DNA of 64,000 nucleotides from Arachis hypogaea (GCF_003086295.3 NC_092043.1:51426598-51490597), one strand, 5' to 3'. Positions 24,228-36,134 are shown, numbered from the stretch's first letter. Numbers and translations: made by a program. The notes: a model not told the origin generated them from the sequence alone.

Positions 24228-26300
24228 CAATGTTCTGAAAATCGGTTTGAACCGACCGGTCGAACTGGTCGAACCGTGAACCGGACGTTGAAGCGATTCG
24301 GATAATAAGGAAAACCGCAAAATTTGAAAATCGGTGTTGAACTGACGAACCAGCCGGTTACCGGTCGGTCGAACCGAATCGGGACCCGGCCGGTTTTTTA
24401 ACCTTGCAGCAAAACGCCGCCGTTTTGTGTTTTGGGAACCCTAATTCCCTTTACCCCTTCGCAGCTCCCACTTTCGTCCAGCACTCCAGATGCTCTGCAC
24501 TCCATCGTCCCACAGAAGAGTGAAGATAGAGCAACACCCACGACTCCATGAGGCCGCCACGACCCACCACAGTTCAGCAAGGGTCAGACTTCAGAGAGAG
24601 TGAGACTGTGAGAGACATAGAGAACGCCTGAAGCCCTCAATGCACTCACCTCCGTCGCGCCTTCAGCACCGTCACGCCGTCAGCAGCGTCGCGCCGTCAG
24701 CTCCGTGGCGCCGTTGGGTTCGTCGCGCCTTCAGATACCTCGCGCAGTCAGCACCGTCCGCCGTCAGCTCTGTCGCGCACTCAGCTCCATTGCGCCCTCA
24801 GCCACTTCACATGTCACCTCCGTCGAGCTCTGCCTCTGAGAAAGCAATAGAGAAGCGTTGAAGCATTGAAAAAATTAAAGCCTGAAGTCCTTCGAGCTCT
24901 GAGAGAAAGTAATAGATTTCCTCATTTCCAGGTAATTTTTAATTTAGTGATTCTGATTCTGATGAACTGAACTCTGATTCTGATACTGATTCTGATGAAA
25001 AAAAATTATAGAGAATCCTGAGTGCTTTTTTTCTGAAAATTATAGAGAATCACCTGATGTCATGCGAGCTTTACTTGATCTTGTTACATTGCATTGCAAG
25101 GTTAATAATTTAGATTCAGTTGAGGCAATGAAAGAAATACACTTATATAGAGATCGAAAGGAAAGCTTTGATAGGCCTGAAGCTGTTCCAGCTGCAAAAA
25201 AACTTCAACCTGGTAATAATATCTGTTTGATAATAAGCTTTAGTTATTTACTTATTTTATGTTTTGGTTTCCTTAATTTGATAACTAATACTTGAGATAT
25301 GGGATTGTAATTTGTAGATGAATGGTGGAGATTGTTTGGTAGTTCTGCTCCATGTTTACAAAAAATTGTAGTTCGCATTCTTAGCCAAGCATATGCTTCT
25401 TCAGGGTGTGAAAGGAATTGGAGTCTTTTTTATCAAATTCATACAACAAGAAGGAATAGATTGGAGCATGATAGGCTAAATGATATTGTGTATGTTACAT
25501 ATAATTTGCGTCTTAAATCCAGGTAATCTATATTTCATCCTTTCATTTCATATCATTAGATTTTGTATAGCTAATATACTAGGCTTATCATCTATTGTAT
25601 TTAATTTGTTAGGAATGAAAGAAAAAAAAGAAAGCAAAAGTCGCAATATGATCCAATCGATATTGAAACTATTGATAAGGTTGATTGTTGGGTGACGGAA
25701 GAGGTTGTTGAAAAAGAGCCTGATCTTCCAAGTAATATTGAAGACTTGCTTCGTGAGTATTATAGTTTATTGATCAGACAATAAATTACAATAGCTTTTA
25801 TCTTTAATTTATTGATAATGTGTTATATTTTCTTAGATGAGATTGATGCTGATTTAGATCAAGGTGGTAGTGGTGGTAGTACTAGTACATTTTATGCTGC
25901 ACCACTTGCTTTTTCTGGTCCAAGTAGTGGAAATGAAGGTGATGAAATCAGTGAGGTAAATCTGCAGTAAATTATGGAGGATTTTGATGATTGATGACAA
26001 ACTTGGATCATTTTGATGCTGCTATGTTATGTTTGATTGGTTGTTTGTTGACTTTTGAACTTTGAATTTATATTTGAATGAGATTATAACATTTGGTTTA
26101 TGTAGTACTTTTAATTTGAATGATATTTTAAAATTTAGATTAGACTATAATTATATTTTCATGTGCTTATTTATATTTTATTTATTATTTTATTATAAAT
26201 CGATTTTTACGGTTCAACCACGGTCAAACCGGTTGAATCTATGAACCAGTAAACCAGTGTTTAGAACGGTTCGATGACCGGTTCGGTTTTCAAAACCTTG
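24228..26300 (+). mobile_element. 2073-bp hAT derivative, copy 1, inserted in copia gag
   Basis: Terminal inverted repeats are CAATGTTCTGAAAATCGGTT at the left and, as complement, CAAGGTTTTGAAAACCGAAC at the right. Perfect 8-bp target duplication GTTTAAGG at 24220-24227 and 26301-26308. Subterminal CCGGTCGAAC/GGTTCGACCGG words are dense at both ends. A GC-rich leader-like block (24410-24860) precedes transposase C-terminal exons. The BED finger and the catalytic core are absent, so the element is non-autonomous. A second near-identical copy lies at 49685-51747. Confidence 0.93.
25062..25970 (+). pseudogene. hAT transposase C-terminal (dimerisation) exons, copy 1
   Basis: Remnant of a hAT transposase containing the C-terminal hAT dimerisation domain. 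Inferred exons are up to 25212, 25318-25522, 25613-25752 and 25837-25970, all with GT-AG borders in phase. Key blocks: RALLDLVTLHCKVNNLDS, DEWWRLFGSS, VVRILSQAYASSGCERNWS, TTRRNRLEHDRLNDIVYV, and an acidic tail ending at TAA 25970. The frame is open upstream of the first ATG (ENYRESPDV), so the true first exon may begin near 24990. The catalytic domain is missing, so it cannot transpose, but the remaining exons have no stop and match copy 2 in protein sequence across the first two exons. It may be an expressed dimerisation-only product, or simply a young deletion derivative. Confidence 0.75.
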
Positions 26301-26649
26301 GTTTAAGGTCATTCCATAATTCATATCCTATATTATTTCAAAGAACACTCTGATAGATGTCTGAACTATGGGAGAGATTAATCCAAACAATTACATGTGT
26401 GTTGTATCGTTGCCATGCCTTAAAATTGGGATCACTTTTCTCAATAAATACAATACTACAATTTACTATTTATACAAGCACTAACTCTAACAAAATTGCA
26501 TTGCTGCTCTAACTAACTATACAACTCAGCATGTGCAACAAAATCGATTACTAACAAATTTTTGTACAAAGAAAAATAACAATTTGCACTAACAAATTCT
26601 AACTAACAGAATAAATAATAATTGGTAAGAATAATAATATTAGGTAACA

Positions 26650-27492
26650 TTTATCATTTTTTTATTTTCTCATCTATTACGATTATAACCACTTTTTATA
26701 ACAATAAAATATGGTGTAACTCTTAGTTGAGTTTAACTGTTTTTAAAAATTATTTTTTTTATAACTTTGGTCTGAAACATTTCCAAAAGCATAAATGATA
26801 GATCAACGCTACTAAGATAGGATTAATAGTAGTGATGTACGTAAGAAAGTTTTTCTTGCTTCATTATTGTTATTTTCAAAATCCAATTCTTTTGCATGCA
26901 TATATCCTCCATTCCTTCTTAATCAGTATCACGGGGTATGCAACAATCTACAACTAGACTATAGTATATAATATATATAAGAGCATTCTTTAAGCTATAA
27001 ATTTCTCTCTGATAAGCCGGAATCATTTGAATTGATTCTGATGCTTCAGTCATTATATATATGAATAATAACCAATATTATATACCATTTATGGATCTTA
27101 AAAGCTGAAAACAACAATGCTGAACGACTAATTTTGGAAAGCAAAAGTTTGGCTATTTCTTTTACTTTATTTTCCCTCCTTCTTGATAAAAAACGGTCAG
27201 ATACTTCTTTTACTTTAATACAGCTCTAAAGTGGTGGGTTACAAAGAGTCCCTCACTACTACTGTTGGCTATGTTCTTAGAACAAATATTTGTGATTTGT
27301 CCCACTCCTCGTTCAATGTTTAACAAGCTAATAAGTAACCAAACATTGGAACAAATGAAGATACTTTATTTTTCTTTGGGTTATATTATATATATATATT
27401 GATTCTAGTATTGTCAAAATATTGCTAAGAAAAGCTATTACTAAATATATGAAAAAATGTGACTTTAATTTTAACACTTACATAACTGTGTA

Positions 27493-27538
<46 letters not shown>

Positions 27539-27679
27539 TTTTATGATATCAATACTCATATTAGTTATGGTAGGTATATAAGTGTTATTAAAATTATATC
27601 TTTTTATATTTTAATAATATATTTTTTTAAATTAAAAAGATATTGTTAAATAATAAAAAAATATTATTTTAATTTTAAC
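26650..27679. other. Intergenic, no gene recognised
   Basis: AT-rich, with a (TA)n tract at about 27500-27533. No coding motif seen. Confidence 0.5.
27500..27534. repeat. (TA)n microsatellite
   Basis: About 34 bp of TA dinucleotide. Confidence 0.9.
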
Positions 27680-27939
27680 GGTTAGAAACAAGAGATTAAA
27701 CTGGAGAAAGAAATTGTATATTATTGAGTGTATTCAAGTTGTTTGCAATGATATAATATAGAATGATATTTATAGGTGCTAAGAGAATCGAAATAATAAA
27801 GACGTAATATCCTATAATAAATATTCAGATATGCTAAATAATGTTAATTGATCTTAATTGATCCTAATTATATTCTAACATCCCCCCTCAAATTCAAGTG
27901 GCAACTTGAGTTTAAAACTTGTTGAAAACAACGAATATA

Positions 27940-28146
27940 ACGGGACTGCCGGAAGGAAGCGCAGATGGAACTGCCGCTTGTCTAAAGGAAGCGCAGACAT
28001 AACTGCCGCTTGTTTGAAGGAAGCTCAGACGGAACTGCCATAAAGAAATGCAAACAGAACTACCTCAAAAAAACACAGACAAAATGCAGACGGAACTGCT
28101 ATGAGAGAACGCAGATGGAACTGCCACAAGAAAACGCAGACGAAAC
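27940..28146. repeat. Degenerate minisatellite based on GCAGACGGAACTGCC
   Basis: The word GCAGAYGGAACTGCC and variants recur about nine times with irregular 18-38-bp spacing, in the longer form GAAGGAAGCGCAGA...AACTGCCGCTTGT at first. It resumes after the nested hAT element at 28797 (GACGAAACTGACG). Non-coding. Confidence 0.75.
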
Positions 28147-28796
28147 TAGGGATGACAAGCGGGGAAGCCCGCCCTGCCCCCGCCCCGCCCCGCCTAGTGA
28201 GGCGGTCCTAGAATCCTAGCCCGCCCCGCCTAATTGCAGGCTGGCGGGCTGGCGGGCTAAGCCTGCCAAAGCTCCTTTTTTTTTTACTATTAACTACTAA
28301 GTAATATATATAATTTTACAATCATATTAATAAATTTATAATTTCTAACGGCATAAAAAATTATATTTTTTATATTCACAAACATTAAAGTCTTTATAAT
28401 TATAAATATCTAATAAATATAATTATAAACCAAATTTTCATTCAAAATATAAGTATAAATATTCTCTCCAAAATAAAATAAACATAACCCAAAACATAAT
28501 TATAAATATTGTCTCCAAAATAACATAAACATAATTCAAAACACTCAATTTTTATCTTCATACTCTTGTAAGTTAGGTTGGGGGAAGTTAGATTTTGGCA
28601 AAAAAATTGCAAAAATATCCCCTCACTAAAAAAAATCTTCCCCCGCCCCGCCGAAACCCGCCAAAGCCCGCGGTTTAAGCGGTGCGGGTTAGGCGGACTT
28701 TTGCTATTTGGCGGTCCCAATTTTCCAGCCCAGCCCGCCTTTTTTGACGGGTTACACGGGTCGGCCCGGCGGGTTTAGGCCCGTTTGCCACCCCTA
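28147..28796. mobile_element. 650-bp non-autonomous hAT element with perfect target duplication
   Basis: Starts TAGGGATGACAAGCGGGG; the complement of the right end is TAGGGGTGGCAAACGGGC, a familiar plant hAT terminus. Perfect 8-bp duplication GACGAAAC at 28139-28146 and 28797-28804. Subterminal CCCGCCCCGCC and GGCGGGCTGGCGGGCT words are dense at both ends around an AT-rich core. No transposase. Confidence 0.92.
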
Positions 28797-29099
28797 GACG
28801 AAACTGACGAAAGATAGAGAAAACTATATGATTTCTCATGAGAATAGGTGAGCAGCGGATGACAATTGTGTTTGATCATTCGGCTCGGAAAAACACAAGG
28901 CAGAGAGAACATGCTAGTCGGTAAGGTGAAAAAGTATCAAAGGAGTGACAAAAAGTAAAGGAAAATGGCATAGAAAAAAAGTGCAAAAACTACGGTTATT
29001 TTATCGCAAGGAAAACAACCTATCATCTTCAAGAAGGATAAATACCATGTTAGAAACAAAAGACTAAACTGGAGAAAGGAATTGTATATTATTGAGTGT

Positions 29100-29467
29100 C
29101 CACTTGACTTTCTTTTATTTAGTAAGGGTTAACTAAGTGGGAGCAGTGAACAATTCTCATCACCAGTGATAAGGATAACTAGGACAGAATTTCCAGTTCT
29201 TATACCTTGCAAGGTGTTCATGATAATTAATTTACTTTCTTGCCAATTTATTCCCTTATTCGCTATTTCAAAAACCCAAAAAGATACTCTTCCATACCCA
29301 ATAATAAATACACCTTTCTGCAATTCCTTGAGAGACGATCCGAGATTTAAATACTTCGGTTATAAATTTTATTGGGTTTTGTTACTTGTGATAACCAAAG
29401 TTTTTGTACGAAAGGATTCTTGTTGGTTTAGAAACTATACTTATATCGAGATTTTATTTGTGAAATT
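29100..29467 (+). mobile_element. Gypsy-like fragment embedded in the right copia LTR
   Basis: Replaces about 40-50 bp of LTR sequence present in the left LTR. The text CAATTCCTTGAGAGACGATC, then TTTAAATACTTCGGTTATAA and TGTTACTTGTGATAACC, matches what I recall of the leader/gag region of legume Ty3-gypsy (Athila-like) elements. No LTR, no target duplication, so it is a patch rather than a clean insertion. Confidence 0.55.
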
Positions 29468-29579
29468 AGGTGCTAAGAGAATCAAAATAATAAAAACGTA
29501 ATATCTTATAATAATTATTCAGATATATTAATTAATGCTAATTGATCTTAATTGATTCTAATTATATTCTAACACTAAC

Positions 29580-29605
29580 AATATTTTTTAAGGTATGGTA
29601 ACCAC

Positions 29606-29639
<34 letters not shown>

Positions 29640-31680
29640 AAGAAAAATACGGTAAGAGATAAGAAATTAGAGATAAGAAATTAGAGAATATTACAAGATA
29701 GTTGAGTTGAGTGTGGCCATCATGGATAAGCGAGAAAATAAGTTGAAGTAAAACTAAATTTAGTTACCACCTTAAAGATATGTATCATGGCAATTTATTC
29801 TTCGAAAAATTAAATTATGGTATTTCAGTAGTGCTTGTTTGTAGAGATTGAAATTGAACTTCAGTATTATATTTGGTGGTTAGAGACTCATATTAAAATT
29901 TTAATATCAGGACACAAAAATTCAGTCGCTTTAATATCTCTAAAAAGTAGGAATAGAAGAGATTGAAATTTTTGAGACAAAAACTTTAATAATTTTTTTT
30001 TTCAAAAATACTTTCATTTAACTTTTTAAACTCTAAATATATCCCTTATTTAGACATAACTCAGTCTAAAATATTTTATACCAAATACAATAAAACATAA
30101 TATTTGACATAAGTCAATCCAATATATTTTATACCAAACACAATACAATCTAAAATATTTTACACCAAACACAATACAAATACTTAATTTAATTTCAATC
30201 TCAGTCTCTCTTTCAAACAAAACCTAAAAAATATATTACATGCTATACTTTATTTCTCTAAAGATTAAATCATTTATATATTAAATGTAATAATTTGATC
30301 TTCTAAATACTAAAGTGTTAAATAAAAATACTTTAAAAACTAAATTGTTATTATTTTTTTTAATGACTAAATTGTTATAATGTAAATTCTTAAGGACTAA
30401 TAAAAAATATTAAGAATAATATGTTAAATTATAAATTCAATGACTAAAGTGAATTTTTAGTAATAAAGAAAATAAAGGAAAAACATAAGAGATCAGACTT
30501 AGAAGGCTAATAAACGTTTCTTTAAAACTTTGAAGGGAGGGTTTTGGGACTAAGGCAATACCACAGAGAGGTGAGAAAAGCATAAAGGAGTTCCATTAAG
30601 CACAAGAAACCAAGACTATATAGGATTTTCCATTGCATGGAGTGAAGAGCTTGGACTTCTAAAGATTGTTAACATAAAGAAAGTGAAGTGCTTGGTAACA
30701 TAAAAGCCTGTGTCTGTTTTTTTTTTTTTTTTTTTTTGGTTCCTCTTCCCCACCTTCTTCCACAATTCTCTTCTTTTAATGACTTTCTTATCTCTTTGTG
30801 GCAATAGCATTCTATACTAATCCCTTACTTCTACCTTTTATTTTCATTACCATGTCACTAATGTTATTTGGGCTAGAGACTCTAAGTATGTGACTAATTT
30901 TAATTTGTTTGATATGCTCTTCAACCAAAATTTTCCTTTTTGTTATTCTTACCGTCCTCATGTCACATTTTGGAGACTTATTAGCAGCGGTTAGAAAATT
31001 CATTTCCTAGGGGGTAGACATTCCATGATTAAAAAAAAAAAGGAGAGGGGGGGTGGAGGGGAATCCTATCCATGTTTAATGGTTTCTTTTTTCACCAGAT
31101 ACAGAGGAAGAGATGCATTGGATTAGTGACTTTGTTTCAGATCATTCTCAATTTTGTAGGTAGTTTCCAACATAACAGCCCTTTTAAGGAATTGACATAT
31201 TTGATTATCAAGAACCAACGTATTATATGACTCTTGTGAAAATGTAATCACTTGTTATCACACTTAGAAAAATATTTTATTCTTTTATTAAATATTTTAG
31301 GAGTGTCTGTGTCATATACAATAGTAGATAACCGAATGACAATCTAAAATTCTTTGATGCTAATACAAGTTGTGCATTGGCAATAAAATAAAAACTGAGA
31401 AGGGTGCTTGGTGGTTGAATAATTTGAATTAGAAAATTATGCGGAGAGAAGGATAGATCATAGATGTCATTCATTGGCATATATGCTTTGAAGATATGGT
31501 ACAAGGGACATGTCAGCAAATGTCATATGACGTGGCAGGCTAATAAAGTGTTTCTTGGGAATTTTGTTTGGTAAAAGGAGCAAGGCAAATGATAGGGATG
31601 TGGGGAAACTGAATGAAAAGATACTTGGCTTCCCAAGAATGTTGTTCCAATTTTAACTTTTGTTCAAACCTGTCAGAGTC
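29580..31680. other. Intergenic upstream of the CLE gene
   Basis: AT-rich. Contains a (TA)n tract at about 29607-29638 and a poly-T run at 30719-30739. An ACGTGGC (G-box/ABRE-like) word lies at 31530-31536, about 430 bp before the CLE start. No other gene seen. Confidence 0.5.
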
Positions 31681-31693
31681 TTCTAAAACAGCC

Positions 31694-31700
31694 TTATATA
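31694..31700 (+). promoter_or_regulatory. Possible TATA box of the CLE gene
   Basis: TTATATA about 265 bp before the ATG at 31964. Plausible but unproven, since the leader would be rather long. Confidence 0.3.
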
Positions 31701-31963
31701 TTGCTTCTATAGATTACGATGCTTATGATTGAGGTGAATCTAACACAGTAACACTTCCCTACATGCTCTGGGCTGCTTCTGCTTTATGCTTTTATTCTTC
31801 CAAATCCCACAGAAGATAAAACTGCTGCAAGGTTTGCTATTCTTGGAGGCCAAGGCCATGAGCAATAACTGCAAATAGGCAAGTTACTTAACCTCATACA
31901 CCATTACCTCCTCACTCCTCTTCTCTTCTTTTCCTTCATATTCCACCACAGCATAAACCAAAC

Positions 31964-32233
31964 ATGATTCTCTATACTTTCAGAGGATTCTTTATCTTAG
32001 TTTGTGTTATTGGGGTGTTAGCTTCTCAACCATGCATGGTTTCTGGCCTGAGAAGCCAAGATCTTGCTCTGAAATGGGATAAAGGGCGATCACGCATCTT
32101 AAAGGCAGTTACGGTGGAAGATTTGCAATCCAAGCTGGATGTGGCACCTGCTCCTTCAATGACCTTTGATCCTAATCAATCAAACAAGAGGACAGTTAAG
32201 AAGGGTTCAGATCCCATTCACAACAGAAGTTGA
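31964..32233 (+). CDS. CLE peptide precursor, CLE45-like
   Basis: An 89-residue prepropeptide of the CLAVATA3/ESR-related family, whose 12-residue secreted ligands act through LRR receptor kinases (for CLE45 in Arabidopsis, BAM3 in root phloem). The N-terminus (about 1-28) is a hydrophobic signal peptide, a variable lysine-rich spacer follows, and the CLE motif RTVKKGSDPIHN occupies 76-87, with only Arg-Ser after it. The Lys-Lys at motif positions 4-5 and the Ser-Asp-Pro-Ile-His-Asn end resemble Arabidopsis CLE45 (RRVRRGSDPIHN) rather than CLE types with Pro at motif position 4. Single exon, intact, sensible length. The family is firm; orthology with CLE45 is inferred from the motif. Confidence 0.92.
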   Translation: MILYTFRGFFILVCVIGVLASQPCMVSGLRSQDLALKWDKGRSRILKAVTVEDLQSKLDVAPAPSMTFDPNQSNKRTVKKGSDPIHNRS

Positions 32234-32576
32234 CATGCCATGAGAAATGGCTACTGAGCTTCTCCCAAATGCAAAGACAAGACAATTGTTCTTTGCTAGC
32301 CTTGTTAACCGTTTTCTAGGGGAGGTTCGTTGGTTTCCTACGTTCTTTTTCTCATTTGTTTTCTTTTTTTCTTTTACTTCTATTATCTGTCAGGTGAAGA
32401 ACTGCTGCTGAATCCAAACTTTGAGGCATCATTTCTGTTAGAGTAGAGAAACCATAGGTATTGACCAATAGTTGGATAGTGTGATGACTGATGATATTGT
32501 TAGATCTGAAATTACAGAATATAGCGAAATTTTCATTTTCTCTCTCTTTCTTTTCTTCCTTTTCTAAATATGAAAG

Positions 32577-32578
<2 letters not shown>

Positions 32579-32618
<40 letters not shown>
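32579..32618. repeat. (TA)n microsatellite in the CLE 3' region
   Basis: About 40 bp of TA dinucleotide, 350 bp after the CLE stop. Confidence 0.95.
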
Positions 32619-32621
<3 letters not shown>

Positions 32622-33134
32622 TTTTGCTCTAGTGAAGCCGGCACTTGTTTGTTCCCAACTCATACTATTGTGTTCCTACCCTGCATATGCACAATGCGGT
32701 TCCCATCTCCGAACGGCTTATTTAGCAGCATTTTACTCCCATACTTGTTCCATGCAATTCCCATGTGACATCAACTCACATGGAAAATGCACTTCTTGAT
32801 CATCAGTTTCATGACTAATACCGACTCCAGAGGGAGAATAATAAGCACTGATCATTTGTAAATATATCAACTTTTTTTCTTTGGTAATTTGCCTAAAATT
32901 TAGATAGCAAGAGAAAGGGTATATACTCGTCGAGTTAAAAAAAATAATAATAAGACAAAAAATAATGCTTTTCCCCCATCAGCAAGATGGACTATTCAGT
33001 GAAATACAGAGACAAGGGAGAGAAGGAGGCTTTTGACAGTGGCCTAAAAGGGAAAAACAAACTAGATCTCCGTGACTCTCTCTCTCCAATTGGTATGTTG
33101 AGTAAGACCAAGGTCAGAAAGTTCAAGCACAGTT

Positions 33135-36134
33135 TCAGTCTGTCTTAACCGGAAGTTGAGATCTCCGGTATCTGCTCTTCCTGTGCAAATCGAACTTCAC
33201 TGAAGAAATCTTACGTGCAACATCCTGCCAAATCATATTTACTGCATCCCCAGGCTTGGATGGATATTGATACTCAAAGTGATGAGTGATATCCTTCAAT
33301 ATTTTCCACATCTTGGTCCACTCCTCGCGCTTGATTGAATGGAGGAGATTCAGCAGGAAACCTTTCTTTATAGCATCCGAGGCACGGACAAAAATGGAAA
33401 AATATGAGTAGTTCAAGACATCTTCAAAGGGTAGCTCGATTTCATCGCTAATGATCACAGGAACACAGTGGCTTACTATTGCATCAAAGAGGCGATTGGA
33501 GGACGGGGTATCTCCAGCAATGTTCAGGCAGAATTTTGATTGGGACATTCCATGGCTTGCCTGATTGATTCCATTTCCTCCTATGCTCCCAAATGCAAAA
33601 TGCACATCTTTCTCATCTTTTAGAAGGTAATACAGCTCTTGGCGAATGGCTCCTCCCTAACATTTCAACATTATGTTTTAATCAATCAAGATGAAGACTG
33701 ACTGATGTGACTGATCTCGAAATAGTATGATAAAAATTGATAATATTGATGGAACAAGCTTCTTTGTTGCTGTTGATGATGGGGTTATAAACTAATAATT
33801 ATGATGATGTAACAGCGCCAAAAATCACATCATTACAAAAATGATCAGAACAGCAATCTTAAGCATGTGTTATAGTATTCCATCAGTTTGATCCTAAACC
33901 ATGCCTATAGATGTCAAAGAAAGATAACTCAATAAAATAATCCAGAAAACAACCATTCAAGTTCTTTCACGACAATTCTCATATTGGCAGTACAAAAATG
34001 TAATAATCTCATGCACAAAATCAAAATTGAAGGCTGTCACATATGCTATAATGATCCAACCTGTGCTGATTCAAGCTCTATGTGTCTGCATATGCATTTA
34101 ATGTTTCACTGAATCAGCTTGGTCACACTACTATTGCTTCTCCATTGCTTTCTTAGATTCAATAGAACTAAACTACCAGTGGAAAATGATGCATATTTAG
34201 ATGGAAATAATTTGCCTATAGTCTACATCTTGGAGTATACGAATATGAAGTAGAAATAGTGCCACCAATTGCTGACAGTTGAAGTTTATTATTTGTTCTT
34301 TAGTTGATAGTTTAAAATGTGAGAGAACAAGGGCAAACAGATTGTAGCTAAAAGGGGCAGCATAAAAGGATGCATTTGTTGGCATTTTCATTTTCAGTCC
34401 TGTTTTTCTAGATTTTGTGAAGGAAAAAAAAAAGAAAACAATGAAAGCAATAAAATACTCTTTTCTGTGTTCATATCCTGTTCTCACTTTTTCTTTCACA
34501 AAATACTGAAAATTAAAAAAAAATGAAAATAAAAACACAAATCAAATGCACTGTAATATTTTTTATGCATCAGTTGTTTATGCTCATACTAGATTTCTTA
34601 CAAACTGGGGGGCTTTTAGTTTTTAATTATTCCTGTTGCTTACTTGTCCTGTTTTTGAGTTAGACTTAGAGGGGAATGAAGGGAAAGTAGGGTATAGTAT
34701 ATACTTCCCCCATGTTTGGGAGTGTTGTGAAAAATTAAAAAGAGATGTGAGATTTTCCATGAATCCTCAAAACACTCCTCAAGTTGATATGAGAATTTCC
34801 TTAAATTGGGGGACTTGGTAAACTGTCCATCTTAAACATCCACTTAAGGGTAAGGTTAAACCCTCCAATCTCCCTCTTTTCCTTATCCTTCCTTGCTGTT
34901 TGATACCTTCCCTTTCCTTTTTCTAATTACTCCAAAACAAAAACTATGAAGCTAAAGCAACTTAACATTATATGCCAATGCATAATAAAATATAACAGGC
35001 ATTTTCCTATCCATGAATGAGCATAATCAACTACCAATTAAGTCATGAATGTAGTTATCACTTGCGAGTAAAAGAAGGGAATGGAATTGCATCAAAAGCC
35101 AATGCTAGAATATCCTCTTTTCATAAAATAAACCAGTGATGTTATATATAGGTCACACGAGTGTAGTAGGAACTCACATCTTTCCTGTATATTGCACCCT
35201 GAAAATACACCAGCGTGGAGCGTTCATTATATGAAGCTGATTTAGCTCTTGGTACGGTGCTTACTAGATGCCTATAGGGAGCTATTATATCTTTCTTCAC
35301 ATTTGCTAATTCAACAGGGTACCTTCCAAAATCGGCAAGCACAAGCATAGCAGATCCCAATTTTTTCCTTGCGTCTAGCAGGCTGTTAGGATGGTGGGCT
35401 ACAATTAGATGATCCTTCCCCCCCGAGCGCTTCCATTCTTTCCGGCCCATCAGAAACCTTACCAACTTGTCTTGCAACATTATGTTAACACTAACTTTTT
35501 CACCTTCACGGAGCTTGGAATGCCGATTGTAACTCAAAGATGAGAAAAATGGCACAAAAATTACATCTGCCTGACTTGAATCATGCACTCTAATTGCGGT
35601 GTGAGGTTGGCCAGGTTTTGCATTGTTTGATGACAGAAGATCAAGTGTGAGCCAATATTCTATACTGTGCTGTAGATTCAATCCACCAGGATAGTGGGGG
35701 ATATATTTGAGGTCGTCAATCACTGGCCAAGTTTGATTTACACTTCCCTTCCAACCTAATAACCCAAAGTGAAATTCTGGAGGCAAATCATACATGAATA
35801 CTCTCAATGGGTCAGATGTCACACTCATCTGCTGTCCTAAAGAACTTGTTTTCTGGCTTGAATTTGGAACTCGACAATCGGATTCTCCATGTTTTTGCAA
35901 CTGAAGCTTCAAGTCTCCGGAAGGGTCATGAGGGAGTACAAGTTTTTCCCTCTTGAAATTGGGCATGAAGTAAAGTGATGTGTTATTGACCAGAATAAGC
36001 TCTAACACCGATCTAGGTATCAAAGAATGGCTGCTGAACTGGAATAGGAAAAGAAAAGATACGACCAAAAGGAACATGGAGACGAGCATCAAGCAAAATA
36101 TAAACCTCGAGTGAATGAGTCCCTTCTCCCACAT
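33135..36134 (-). CDS. GT47 exostosin-family glycosyltransferase, ARAD-like, two exons
   Basis: Golgi type II membrane glycosyltransferase of family GT47 (exostosin domain), closest in my recollection to ARAD1/ARAD2, implicated in pectic arabinan synthesis. Exon 1 is 36134-35178 and exon 2 is 33656-33135, joined in phase 0 (AIYRKD to GGAIRQELYYLL) across a 1.5-kb intron with GTGAGT donor and TTAG acceptor; 492 residues, normal for the family. A signal anchor lies at about 11-33 after basic residues. Exostosin landmarks include VFMYDLPPEFHFGLLG, VPFFSSLSYNRHSK, HLIVAHHPNSLLDARKKLG, VLADFGRYPVELANV, the GT47 core KFCLNIAGDTPSSNRLFDAI and PVIISDEIELPFEDVLNY. The start at 36134 is chosen because it begins the cytosolic tail directly; an in-frame ATG 57 bases upstream is possible. 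The acceptor-like AAAAAAG before it may end a leader intron. Intact. Confidence 0.92.

Larger units (their letters stand above)
19975..26649 (-). mobile_element. Ty1-copia retrotransposon, minus orientation, interrupted by a hAT insertion
   Basis: Two similar LTRs of about 185-190 bp lie at about 19975-20160 and 26460-26649; both contain CTAACTATACAACTCAGCAT and end ...TAACA on the plus strand (TGTTAC start on minus). A polypurine tract (CGGGAGGG on minus) sits directly inside the 20160 border. Gag begins almost against the right LTR, so the leader and primer-binding site are deleted. Inside are gag, protease, integrase, reverse transcriptase and RNase H remnants, all with stops. The hAT insertion (24228-26300) splits gag. 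I could not define the element's own target duplication. Confidence 0.85.
27680..29574 (-). mobile_element. Small non-coding copia-type LTR element
   Basis: LTRs at 27680-27880 and 29048-29574 begin (T/G)GTTAGAAACAA and end ATATTCTAACA. On the minus strand a polypurine tract TTTGAGGGGGGA sits beside the left LTR, and TGGTAT follows the right one as primer-site remnant, so the element is on the minus strand. Flanking TTAAC (27675-27679) and CTAAC (29575-29579) look like a 5-bp target duplication with one change. The interior (1.17 kb) has no gag or pol; it holds a minisatellite and a nested hAT element. The right LTR carries a foreign gypsy-like patch. Confidence 0.8.

Noticed and set aside
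24398..24580. A 60-residue minus-strand frame conserved in both hAT copies (also 49846-50028)
   Set aside because: It lies antisense in the GC-rich leader of the hAT derivative; conservation follows from the near-identity of the copies, and no domain is visible.
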